From an uncultured Oscillospiraceae bacterium (GTDB lineage Bacteria > Bacillota > Clostridia > Oscillospirales > Acutalibacteraceae), in NCBI GenBank assembly GCA_900554535.1, contig USIA01000127.1, forward strand, positions 1-5,311: DNA of 5,311 nucleotides. The letters are read 5' to 3'. The position numbers and the translations under genes are program-made. Below the pieces are notes generated by a model that made no database searches, was not told the DNA's origin, and worked only from the letters and a program-made list of their open reading frames with translations. How positions within the stretch are numbered: position 1 is the first letter of the stretch; each line of letters begins with the position of its first letter. Below, in pieces: positions 1 to 5,311 of the stretch.

Positions 1-471
1 CGCCCCGCTGGCCGCCGTGCGGCAAGCGGCGTGGTGGTGGATGGCATGGAGGACTGCCTTGTGAAGTTTGCCCGGTGCTGCAATCCGCTGCCTGGCGATG
101 AGATCATCGGCTTTATCACCCGCGGCTATGGCGTGTCCATCCATAAAAAGCGCTGCAAGAATGTGCCGCATCCGCTTTCGGACTGTGCGGAGCCGGAGCG
201 CTGGGTGCCTGCGCACTGGGCGGGCGATGTCCGCGAGGAATTTCAGACCACGCTGGAGATTGTGGCGGCCGACCGCACCGGCCTGCTGGCGGACGTCACC
301 CAGCAGCTATTTAACATGAAGCTTTTTATCCATTCGCTCAATTCCCGCGAGCGAAAAGATGGCCGCGCGGTAATCACCGCATGCATTACGGTCAATGGGC
401 TGGACCATCTGGAAAGCATCGTTCAGCGGCTGCAGGGGGTTGAAAGCGTCGAATCCATTCGGCGTGTATAG
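1..471 (+). CDS. relA: Bifunctional (p)ppGpp synthetase/hydrolase RelA/SpoT family (Rel), C-terminal part only
   Basis: This is the last 156 residues of a Rel protein; the reading frame is open from base 1, so the gene begins to the left of the window. The full enzyme makes and degrades the alarmone (p)ppGpp and senses amino-acid starvation on the ribosome through its C-terminal half. The fragment starts in the linker after the TGS/helical region. It then has the conserved-cysteine (RIS/zinc-finger-like) module, with VVVDGMEDCLVKFARCCNPLPGDEI at about residues 11-35 (split here by C19, C26 and C27) and a GYGVSIHKKRC stretch at 42-52. A C-terminal ACT domain follows at about 81-156, with the ADRTGLLADV core typical of Rel ACT domains. 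The catalytic HD and synthetase domains are outside the window. The stop is TAG at 469-471. The next gene starts about 20 nt downstream, so this is probably the promoter-proximal gene of the operon. The family assignment is firm; relA versus the generic name rel is nomenclature only. Confidence 0.96.
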   Translation, partial: RPAGRRAASGVVVDGMEDCLVKFARCCNPLPGDEIIGFITRGYGVSIHKKRCKNVPHPLSDCAEPERWVPAHWAGDVREEFQTTLEIVAADRTGLLADVTQQLFNMKLFIHSLNSRERKDGRAVITACITVNGLDHLESIVQRLQGVESVESIRRV

Positions 472-480
472 CGTGTATAA

Positions 481-486
481 AGGAGG
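481..486 (+). promoter_or_regulatory. Ribosome binding site of the MBL hydrolase gene
   Basis: A perfect AGGAGG lies 5 nt before the ATG at 492 and only 2 nt before an adjacent in-frame ATG at 489. The spacing favours 492 as the true start. Confidence 0.85.
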
Positions 487-491
487 ATATG

Positions 492-1130
492 ATGCAGATT
501 CAATGCTTTGAGGTCGGCCCTTTGCCGACAAACTGTTATTTTCTGACGGATGAGACGACCGGGAAGACCGCGGTGATTGACCCCGGCGCCTATGACAACG
601 AGGTGCGGCAGGCGGCCGCCAAACATGACGTGGCGTTCATTTTACTCACACACGCGCATTTCGATCATATTATGGGGGTAGGGGACCTGGTCGCCCAGAC
701 CGGGGCCAAAGTCTATCTCGACGCCGCAGACGCTGATATGGCCAAGGACCCGCGCCGAAATCTGTCGGGCATGATGAATCTCGGACGCGTCAAGCCTTTT
801 ACACCGGATGTCCTGCTTCACGATGGAGATACTTTTTCGCTGGGCAGCCTGCAGATTCGGGTGCTGCACACGCCTGGCCACACGCCCGGCGGGTGCTGCT
901 ATCTCGTCGAAAACGCGATCTTTGCAGGCGATACGATCATGGGCGGATCGGTCGGCAGAACCGATTTTCCGGGCGGCGATTACCGCGTGCTGATGGCTTC
1001 GCTGCAGCGGATCAAGGCGTTGCCGGGCGACTGGCACATCTATCCGGGTCACGGACCGGAAACAACCCTGGACTGGGAGCGCCGCAACAACCCTTACCTG
1101 GAACCGGAGCGTTATGGACTTAATACTTGA
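492..1130 (+). CDS. MBL-fold metallo-hydrolase, glyoxalase II-like (YcbL/GloC type)
   Basis: This 212-residue protein is full length for the small cytoplasmic glyoxalase II-like branch of the metallo-beta-lactamase superfamily. The metal-binding signature THAHFDH is at residues 53-59 (H54, H56, D58, H59). The other expected ligands are H130 in HTPGHTPGG, D147 in FAGDTIM and H187 in YPGHGPETT. The stretch SVGRTDFPGGD (153-163) is typical of the YcbL/GloC subgroup. Such enzymes hydrolyse thioesters such as S-lactoylglutathione in other bacteria. Many Clostridia lack glutathione, so the natural substrate here is unknown. No signal peptide is visible. The start at 492 is chosen over 489 from the spacing to AGGAGG; the difference is one residue. 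The gene follows relA by about 20 nt and its last 17 nt overlap the start of hemZ, so it is part of the same transcript. The fold and metal site are certain; the substrate is not. Confidence 0.93.
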   Translation: MQIQCFEVGPLPTNCYFLTDETTGKTAVIDPGAYDNEVRQAAAKHDVAFILLTHAHFDHIMGVGDLVAQTGAKVYLDAADADMAKDPRRNLSGMMNLGRVKPFTPDVLLHDGDTFSLGSLQIRVLHTPGHTPGGCCYLVENAIFAGDTIMGGSVGRTDFPGGDYRVLMASLQRIKALPGDWHIYPGHGPETTLDWERRNNPYLEPERYGLNT

Positions 1131-2601
1131 ACGGAATTCTTTTCACTATGAAATGGAAAAACTGTGCCGCCTGTTTTATCCGATGCAGCGAATCCGCGTA
1201 TTTGAAAACGGCGAGACGCCGCCAGATCCGGAGCCGTTGACGGTGGTGGTGGGTGTGCGGGCGCAGGAGGGCGCCACCTGCCTTTACGCCCGCGTGACGC
1301 AGCAAAATACCACCGATACAGTGGAGCAGCGCTACGACGGTCCGGATATCGAACGGGCGCTGGCTGTCCTGCTGTATGGGCTTTTGGAAAAATCCAGCGG
1401 TTTTACACCCCAGTGGGGGATTTTGACGGGTATCCGGCCAGTCAAGCTTCTGCGCAGCCTTGTGGCCAGATGCGGCGAGTCTCAAGCCCTGCGCGATTTT
1501 CAGGCGGATTACCTCGTTAGTTCCCAAAAAACGAAGCTGGCCCAGGTCACGATGCACAATGAACAACAACTGCTCGACCACGAGCGGCCGGATGGATTCA
1601 GTCTGTATGTGGGCATTCCATTTTGCCCGAGCCGCTGCGCCTATTGTTCCTTTGTCTCGACCACGGTGGAGCGCACCATGGGACTGATCCCGGACTATCT
1701 CGACGGTCTGTGCGCGGAATTGCGCGCCACGGCCACTGTTGCGCGCGATTTAGGCCTTGTGTTGCAGTCGGTTTATATCGGCGGGGGGACGCCCACCACC
1801 TTGACCGCGGCGCAGCTCGACCGGCTTTTGGGGGAGATTGGACGATCATTTGACCTGACCCATTGTATGGAATATACGGTGGAGGCGGGCCGGCCGGATA
1901 CCGTGGACCTCGAAAAATGCGCCGTCCTGCGCCAACACGGCGTCACTCGCATCAGTATTAATCCGCAGACCATGGATGACGCGGTTCTCGAAGCGATCGG
2001 CCGCCGCCATACGGTCCAACAGACCCTGACCTCCTATCAACAGGCGCGCGACGCCGGATTTACAGACATCAATATGGATCTGATTGCCGGTCTGCCCGGC
2101 GATACGCTGGCTGGCTTTCAAAAGACTGTGGATCAGGTAATGGCGTTGGATCCTGAGAGCATCACGGTGCATACGCTGGCTTTGAAACGCGCATCGCGCA
2201 TTTATCAGGAGGATCAGGCGCGTGCCGATGGCGCCACCGCCGCGGCGATGCTCGATTATGCCGATAATCGCCTATTAAACGCGCAATACCGGCCATACTA
2301 TCTTTACCGGCAGAGCCGCATTCTGGGTGGCCTCGAAAACGTCGGCTTTGCCAAAGCAGGCAGTGAGAGCTTCTATAACACCGTGATTATGGATGAGACG
2401 CAGACGATCCTGGCGTGCGGCGCGGGTGCGGGCACCAAGGTGGTCGATCCCGCCGGTTCCGGGCAGCTAAAGCGCATCTATAATTTTAAATACCCGTATG
2501 AGTATATTCACAGGCATAGCGAGGTCCTTGCGCGGAAAGATAAGGTGAGGGCAATTTATGCAGGCTTTTCAAAAAGATCGGTTCTCCCACGCACGCAATG
2601 A
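1114..2601 (+). CDS. hemZ: HemZ, oxygen-independent coproporphyrinogen III dehydrogenase-like radical SAM protein
   Basis: This 495-residue protein is close in length to Bacillus subtilis HemZ. An N-terminal region of about 160 residues, with WGILTGIRPVKLL at 101-113, is typical of HemZ and absent from the shorter HemW. The radical SAM core begins YVGIPFCPSRCAYCSF, giving the 4Fe-4S ligands C171, C175 and C178. The SAM-binding glycine motif GGGTPT is at 223-228, with further core motifs EAGRPDT (257-263) and SINPQT (281-286). The C-terminal region has PYYLYRQ (395-401), LENVGFAKAG and ILACGAGAGTKV, all recognisable HemZ blocks. HemZ is annotated as decarboxylating coproporphyrinogen III to protoporphyrinogen IX without oxygen, using SAM. 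The position of the fourth cysteine of E. coli HemN (CxxxCxxCxC) holds F180, as in HemW/HemZ-type proteins, so the reaction here is not proven. A weak GGAG at 1106-1109 precedes the start, which lies inside the preceding gene. The 3' end overlaps the next gene by 44 nt. Confidence 0.95.
   Translation: MDLILERNSFHYEMEKLCRLFYPMQRIRVFENGETPPDPEPLTVVVGVRAQEGATCLYARVTQQNTTDTVEQRYDGPDIERALAVLLYGLLEKSSGFTPQWGILTGIRPVKLLRSLVARCGESQALRDFQADYLVSSQKTKLAQVTMHNEQQLLDHERPDGFSLYVGIPFCPSRCAYCSFVSTTVERTMGLIPDYLDGLCAELRATATVARDLGLVLQSVYIGGGTPTTLTAAQLDRLLGEIGRSFDLTHCMEYTVEAGRPDTVDLEKCAVLRQHGVTRISINPQTMDDAVLEAIGRRHTVQQTLTSYQQARDAGFTDINMDLIAGLPGDTLAGFQKTVDQVMALDPESITVHTLALKRASRIYQEDQARADGATAAAMLDYADNRLLNAQYRPYYLYRQSRILGGLENVGFAKAGSESFYNTVIMDETQTILACGAGAGTKVVDPAGSGQLKRIYNFKYPYEYIHRHSEVLARKDKVRAIYAGFSKRSVLPRTQ
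2542..2550 (+). promoter_or_regulatory. Ribosome binding site of the nucleoside kinase gene, inside hemZ
   Basis: AAGGTGAGG lies within the hemZ coding sequence, with its GAGG end 7 nt before the ATG at 2558. It supports that start and the 44-nt overlap between the two genes. Confidence 0.65.
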
Positions 2602-3511
2602 CGTGCGGGTCATCAATGCCCTGGCTGCGGAAGGGCCGGCGCACATCATTGAGCTTGGGGACCGCCGTTTTCAAAAACATGTACAGGCGGTTGCCCGGCA
2701 GATTCTTCAAAATGGCGCACGACTGGTGCTGCTGGCCGGGCCGAGCAGCAGCGGGAAGACGACGACCGCCCATATGCTGGCGCAGGCCCTGACCGAGCTG
2801 GGCCATCCGGCGCAGATTATCTCAACAGATGATTTTTATCTGGGTGCGGCGCACGCGCCGCTGCGGCCGGACGGAACGCCGGATTTGGAGTGCCCACAGG
2901 CCATGGATCTGGCGGCTTTGCAGCAATGTCTGCGTGATCTCGTCAGGACAGGCGGGCGGGGCCCGCCGGGTTTCGACCTTGTGCGTGCTGCGGAAGTGCC
3001 GAATGGCCGCACGGTGCGTCTGGCCGAAAATGGCGTTGCAGTGGTGGAGGGAATCCATGCGCTCAATCCGCTTTTGACAAAACTGGTGCCCGATGAGAGG
3101 CGGATCATGCGCGTGTTCCTCAGCGTGCGGCAGGAAGTGCGAAACGGCGCCGAGGTGCTCCTAAAACCTGCGCAGGTACGCCTGATCCGCCGCATTGTGC
3201 GTGACCACAATTTCCGCAGCACAAGCCCCGTGCAGACGCTGCGCATGTGGCCCTCTGTTATGGAGGGGGAGGCGCGGTATATTTCGCCGTGGCGCAAACA
3301 TGCGGACGCAGCGATCAATTCCCTGCATGCGTATGAATTTGGCGTGTTGCGGGCGTACGCGCTGCCGCTTTTGCAAACGGCGGAGGACGCGGACCCGGCC
3401 ATCTGCCGGGAAGCGCAGGATTTGGCCTTTGCACTGATGCTGTTTACCCCAATCCCACCGGCTTTGGTGCCGCAGACTTCGCTGATCCGCGAGTTTATCG
3501 GCAAGGTTTGA
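2558..3511 (+). CDS. Nucleoside kinase, uridine kinase-like P-loop family (TGS-less form)
   Basis: This 317-residue cytoplasmic protein belongs to the phosphoribulokinase/uridine kinase P-loop family, which transfers phosphate from ATP to a nucleoside. The Walker A motif GPSSSGKTT is at residues 61-69, with K67 the phosphate-binding lysine. The motif STDDFYL (89-95) is typical of uridine-kinase-like enzymes and carries the acidic residues near the nucleoside. The stretch PDGTPDLECPQAMD (104-117) matches the substrate-region block of these kinases. A Walker B-like strand VAVVEGIHALNP is at about 160-171, and RRIVRDHNFR (211-220) gives the arginine-rich lid. Longer clostridial relatives of about 550 residues carry an N-terminal TGS and a threonyl-tRNA-synthetase-like domain; here only about 55 residues precede the P-loop. 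The start is supported by the ribosome binding site inside hemZ. The gene is the last of the relA-hemZ operon. Uridine or cytidine is the default substrate guess, but specificity cannot be read from the sequence. Confidence 0.88.
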   Translation: MQAFQKDRFSHARNDVRVINALAAEGPAHIIELGDRRFQKHVQAVARQILQNGARLVLLAGPSSSGKTTTAHMLAQALTELGHPAQIISTDDFYLGAAHAPLRPDGTPDLECPQAMDLAALQQCLRDLVRTGGRGPPGFDLVRAAEVPNGRTVRLAENGVAVVEGIHALNPLLTKLVPDERRIMRVFLSVRQEVRNGAEVLLKPAQVRLIRRIVRDHNFRSTSPVQTLRMWPSVMEGEARYISPWRKHADAAINSLHAYEFGVLRAYALPLLQTAEDADPAICREAQDLAFALMLFTPIPPALVPQTSLIREFIGKV

Positions 3512-3524
3512 AAGGTGGCATGGG

Positions 3525-3553
3525 TTGCTTTTTCCGCATGACGCTGTTATAAT
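3525..3553 (+). promoter_or_regulatory. Sigma-A promoter of the zinc-ribbon/GNAT unit
   Basis: TTGCTT at 3525-3530 and a perfect TATAAT at 3548-3553 are separated by exactly 17 nt. A TG at 3545-3546, one base before the -10, makes it an extended -10. Transcription should start near 3560, giving a leader of about 64 nt before the ATG at 3624. It lies just after the kinase stop codon and marks the start of a new transcription unit. Confidence 0.85.
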
Positions 3554-3572
3554 GACTTAAAAACCAACGACG

Positions 3573-3594
3573 CCGCATCTTAAAAACTATGCGG
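3573..3594 (+). repeat. Small inverted repeat in the 5' leader
   Basis: CCGCAT (3573-3578) and ATGCGG (3589-3594) can pair as a 6-bp stem with a 10-nt A/T-rich loop. The same CCGCAT hexamer also sits in the promoter spacer at 3534-3539. This could be a leader hairpin or an operator half-site set, but the motif is short and may be chance. Confidence 0.35.
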
Positions 3595-3607
3595 GTTGAA
3601 TGCTGAT

Positions 3608-3613
3608 GAGGAG
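3608..3613 (+). promoter_or_regulatory. Ribosome binding site of the zinc-ribbon gene
   Basis: GAGGAG lies 10 nt before the ATG at 3624. It falls inside the longer open frame that begins at 3600, so it argues for 3624 as the start. Confidence 0.7.
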
Positions 3614-3623
3614 TGTGACAGAT

Positions 3624-4046
3624 ATGGGTTTGTTAGAAGATGTAGTCCTGAACGCAAAGACAGCAGTCAATGCTGTCAGCAAAAAGGCAGGAAAAATTGT
3701 CGATGTCTCCAAGCTTCGCCTGAACGCAGCAAATCTCAACAACGAAATCAGCAAACGATTTGAGGCGCTGGGCCGTGTGGCCTATGACGCCAAGAAGAAT
3801 GGGAGCGATGCGAGCACGTTGGTCGAGGAGTGCGTTCTTTCCATTGACAGCCTGTATGAGCAGTTGGATGCAGTGAACGCCCAGTTGGCGGCCACCCGCA
3901 GCCAGGTCGTTTGCCGTAAATGTGGCGAAGAAAATCCAGCAAACGCCGTGTATTGCTGCAAGTGCGGCCAGCGGCTTCGGGACGATACGCCGGAAGAGAC
4001 TCCGGCCACTACTCCAGGAGAGGATCAAAAACCGCCGCAAACTTGA
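3624..4046 (+). CDS. Small helical protein with C-terminal zinc ribbon, function unknown
   Basis: This 140-residue protein is soluble, with no signal peptide or membrane segment. Residues 1-95 are rich in Ala, Lys, Glu, Asn and Leu and look mostly helical, probably coiled coil at about 35-95 (the LNNEISKRFEALGRVAY stretch and the LYEQLDAVNAQLAATRSQ stretch). A zinc ribbon follows with paired cysteines C97-x2-C100 and C111-x2-C114, separated by ten residues, in the CRKCGEEN...YCCKCGQRL pattern; C112 is an extra cysteine. The last 25 residues are a Pro/Thr/Glu-rich, probably disordered tail. The start at 3624 is chosen because GAGGAG precedes it at proper spacing; an upstream ATG at 3600 would add eight residues but has no ribosome binding site. 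The gene has its own strong promoter and is followed after 65 nt by a GNAT gene. Similar zinc-ribbon-tailed helical proteins occur in Clostridia without an assigned role. A scaffold or nucleic-acid or protein-binding role is possible, but nothing in the sequence settles it. Confidence 0.85.
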   Translation: MGLLEDVVLNAKTAVNAVSKKAGKIVDVSKLRLNAANLNNEISKRFEALGRVAYDAKKNGSDASTLVEECVLSIDSLYEQLDAVNAQLAATRSQVVCRKCGEENPANAVYCCKCGQRLRDDTPEETPATTPGEDQKPPQT

Positions 4047-4111
4047 TGCGAATGCACAAAACTGCGTGTTTGCCCGCAAGATGGGGCACAGAGCAATGAG
4101 GAGATGGAGTC

Positions 4112-4558
4112 ATGGGATTGTTGACGTATCGGGAGATCACCCCTGTTGATGCAGGCGAGTTGGCCCCTTTATTTGTGGAGACGTTTAACGCGCCGCCGCA
4201 TAACGGAAAATGGACGGTGGAGCGCGCTTCCCAGCGCTTATATGACGTAATCTGCCGCGAATGTGTGTCCGGGCTGATGGCCAGCTTGGACGGTGAGATA
4301 TGCGCGATGATTCTGGGCAGCGCGGAGATCACCTTTGATGGGCGTTCCTTTGAGGTGCGTGAGCTGTGTGTAGATGTGCGCCATCGGGGACTGGGGATCG
4401 ACGTAGCGCTGATCCAGGAGATGGAAAAGCGCTTGCGCAAAGAGGGATTTTCCCGAATCAAAATGTATCTGCCCACTGCGAGCGACGAAACCTTTGCCGA
4501 AAAGGCGGGGTTCGAACCATGCGGCAGCATGCAGCTCTTGAGGAAAGCGCTCAAGTAA
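4112..4558 (+). CDS. GNAT family N-acetyltransferase
   Basis: This 148-residue protein is the usual length of a single-domain GCN5-related acetyltransferase, which moves an acetyl group from acetyl-CoA to an amine. Motif A is the strand ELCVDVRH followed by the acetyl-CoA pyrophosphate loop R90-H-R-G93-L-G95 and the helix IDVALIQEMEKRL. The earlier strands carry SGLMASLDGEICAMILGS (53-70). The C-terminal part has the typical KMYLPTAS strand, then ETFAEKAGF (126-134) as the helix and turn that close the fold. GAGGAG at 4098-4103, 8 nt before the ATG, supports the start. It lies 65 nt after the zinc-ribbon gene with no promoter visible between, and a strong terminator follows, so it is probably the second gene of a two-gene unit. 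The substrate could be a small amine, an antibiotic or a protein; the sequence does not say which. Confidence 0.9.
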   Translation: MGLLTYREITPVDAGELAPLFVETFNAPPHNGKWTVERASQRLYDVICRECVSGLMASLDGEICAMILGSAEITFDGRSFEVRELCVDVRHRGLGIDVALIQEMEKRLRKEGFSRIKMYLPTASDETFAEKAGFEPCGSMQLLRKALK

Positions 4559-4583
4559 ATAATTGAAGAAAAGCATCTGACAG

Positions 4584-4612
4584 ACAGCGCGGAGCGAATC
4601 CGCGCTGTTTTT
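4584..4612 (+). terminator. Rho-independent terminator after the GNAT gene
   Basis: ACAGCGCGGA (4584-4593) and TCCGCGCTGT (4599-4608) pair perfectly over 10 bp around a 5-nt loop (GCGAA). A run of five T residues follows at 4608-4612. It ends the zinc-ribbon/GNAT transcript 26 nt after the GNAT stop codon and separates it from the flippase gene. Confidence 0.93.
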
Positions 4613-4660
4613 GTATGCACGGCCAGTCCTAAACCGTTTTCCCGGCGCATATGTATGCAC
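4612..4660 (+). repeat. Direct repeat of TGTATGCAC, two copies 40 nt apart
   Basis: TGTATGCAC occurs at 4612-4620, at the very end of the terminator T-tract, and again at 4652-4660. The second copy is part of the inverted repeat GCATA-TG-TATGC (4647-4658). The two copies could be protein-binding half-sites ahead of the flippase gene. With only two copies of nine bases, chance cannot be excluded. Confidence 0.45.
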
Positions 4661-4690
4661 AAGCTGCCGCAGGCAAAATTGGGGAAACGG
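4634..4690 (+). repeat. Inverted repeat upstream of the flippase gene
   Basis: CCGTTTTCCC (4634-4643) pairs with GGGGAAACGG (4681-4690) over 10 positions, nine Watson-Crick and one G-U. The 37-nt interior contains the GCATATGTATGC palindrome. The right arm ends 10 nt before the flippase ATG, so a folded transcript could mask part of the ribosome binding region. It has no T-tract and is not a terminator. Confidence 0.5.
4647..4681 (+). promoter_or_regulatory. Candidate sporulation-sigma promoter for the flippase gene
   Basis: Two overlapping readings are possible. GGCAAAATTG (4672-4681) fits the sigma-F -10 pattern GGnnAnAHTR, with GTATG 14 nt upstream as an imperfect -35. Alternatively GCATATG (4647-4653) resembles a sigma-E -35 element, with CAGGCAAA (4670-4677) as a poor -10. 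No sigma-A promoter is visible in this gap. The spacing is off consensus in both readings, so the call is tentative; it leans on the downstream gene belonging to a family that includes SpoVB. Confidence 0.3.
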
Positions 4691-4700
4691 AAGTGGTGCG

Positions 4701-5311
4701 ATGAAACAGAAACGGCAGACATTCCTGCAAGGCGCGGCGATTCTGATGGGCGCGGTGGCGGTTGTGAAGATATTGGGCGCGTTTTTTAAAATTCCGCTGA
4801 GTTGGATTTTGACGCCGGTAGGGAGCGCCTATTTTGGCAGCGCCTATGCTCTTTACTTTCCCATTTATAGCCTGGCAGTCGCGGGATTTCCCACTGCGAT
4901 TGCACGGATGGTCAGCGCGCGGTGCGCGCAGGGGCGGTACCGAGATGTGCGGGCGCTGCACCGCGTTTCTGTGCGCTTTTTCCTGGTGTTGGGCCTGTGT
5001 GCCTTTGGGGGAATGGTGGCGCTTTCTGTGCCGTATGCTGCCATTACAGCGCGCGGTGAGCCGCAGAACGTCCTGCCGGCTTTGTGGGCATTGGCGCCGG
5101 CAGCCCTGTTTTGCAGCCTGCTGTCCATCTACCGTGGGCTATACGAGGGGATGCGCAACATGACGCCCACCGCAGTGTCGCAGATTATTGAGGCGGCCTG
5201 CAAGTTGGTTTTCGGCCTGGCCTTGAGCGCCGGCACAGCATTTGTCGCCATGCGGGAATATGCAGCGGGGCAGACGGTCTGGGGCGTGCCGCAGCCGTCT
5301 GAGTCTTATGC
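4701..5311 (+). CDS. SpoVB/MurJ-type oligosaccharide (lipid II-like) flippase, N-terminal part
   Basis: The frame opens at 4701 and stays open to the right edge, giving 203 residues of a protein that is normally about 500-550. It belongs to the polysaccharide transporter branch of the MOP superfamily, integral inner-membrane proteins that flip lipid-linked sugars; SpoVB of B. subtilis acts in spore cortex formation. Family features seen are the N-terminal FLQGAAILMGAVAVVKILGAFFKIPL (8-33, first membrane helix), YFPIYSLAVAGFPTAIARMVSAR (52-74), LSIYRGLYEGMRNMTPTAVSQIIE (141-164) and several hydrophobic helices (about 92-112, 125-142 and 165-183). The block around YRGLYEG and MTPTAVSQIIE is diagnostic of the family. 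There is no strong ribosome binding site: GGAAGTGG at 4689-4696 is a weak match. The gene follows a terminator, so it has its own promoter or is read through. Several paralogues exist in Clostridia, so this may be SpoVB itself or a relative acting in cell-wall or capsule synthesis. Confidence 0.9.
   Translation, partial: MKQKRQTFLQGAAILMGAVAVVKILGAFFKIPLSWILTPVGSAYFGSAYALYFPIYSLAVAGFPTAIARMVSARCAQGRYRDVRALHRVSVRFFLVLGLCAFGGMVALSVPYAAITARGEPQNVLPALWALAPAALFCSLLSIYRGLYEGMRNMTPTAVSQIIEAACKLVFGLALSAGTAFVAMREYAAGQTVWGVPQPSESY

Noticed and set aside
2836..3504. Open frame of 222 codons on the minus strand
   Set aside because: Antisense to the nucleoside kinase, which has clear catalytic motifs; the antisense product is Arg/Ser-rich low-complexity sequence.
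3517..3533. Possible terminator after the kinase gene (T-run at 3529-3533)
   Set aside because: No stem longer than about three or four base pairs precedes the T-run, and the region is used by the -35 element of the next promoter.
3600..3623. Earlier ATG for the zinc-ribbon gene
   Set aside because: No ribosome binding site precedes it and the GAGGAG serving the ATG at 3624 would lie inside it.
4071..4088. Hairpin between the zinc-ribbon and GNAT genes (TGCCC/GGGCA)
   Set aside because: A 5-bp stem with an 8-nt loop and no T-tract is too weak to call a terminator or attenuator.
4009..4722. Open frame of 237 codons on the minus strand
   Set aside because: It runs antisense to the whole GNAT gene and through the terminator and the intergenic repeats, and its product is Ser/Arg/Pro-rich with no recognisable domain. 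It is a shadow of GC-rich coding sequence.
4834..5163. Plus-strand open frame of 109 codons
   Set aside because: It overlaps the SpoVB-like frame, whose family motifs are clear; the product of this frame is Cys/Trp/Arg-rich and resembles nothing.
1..5311. Mobile element, CRISPR, tRNA or phage content
   Set aside because: No transposase, integrase, terminal inverted repeats, spaced repeat array or cloverleaf sequence was recognised, and base composition looks even across the genes.

Overview
The window looks like a chromosomal housekeeping stretch from a GC-rich, spore-forming member of the Clostridia, most likely of the Ruminococcaceae/Oscillospiraceae type. This rests on the gene set (Rel C-terminus, a YcbL-like metallo-hydrolase, HemZ, a nucleoside kinase and a SpoVB-like flippase), on AGGAGG/GAGGAG ribosome binding sites, and on a consensus sigma-A promoter with an extended -10. 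All genes lie on the plus strand. I see no tRNA, rRNA, CRISPR array, insertion sequence or phage gene.

Positions 1-3511 are the end of a tightly packed operon: the 3' part of relA/rel ((p)ppGpp synthetase/hydrolase, entering from the left), an MBL-fold hydrolase, hemZ (radical SAM) and a P-loop nucleoside kinase. The second and third genes overlap by 17 nt and the third and fourth by 44 nt, so translation is probably coupled. The relA - MBL hydrolase - hemZ order is a familiar Clostridia arrangement. No clear terminator follows the kinase.

Positions 3512-4612 form a self-contained two-gene unit. It has a strong promoter (TTGCTT, 17 nt, TATAAT), a leader of about 64 nt, a small helical protein with a C-terminal zinc ribbon, a GNAT acetyltransferase, and a perfect 10-bp hairpin plus T-tract terminator. 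The function of both proteins is unknown beyond their folds.

Positions 4613-4700 are a short intergenic region with a repeated 9-mer, a 12-nt near-perfect palindrome inside a larger inverted repeat, and sequence resembling forespore or mother-cell sigma-factor promoters. From 4701 the 5' part of a SpoVB/MurJ-type lipid-linked oligosaccharide flippase gene runs off the right edge.

I found no convincing undescribed system. The points most worth a second look are the zinc-ribbon/GNAT unit, the structured region before the flippase gene, the short TGS-less kinase, and the long hemZ/kinase overlap.
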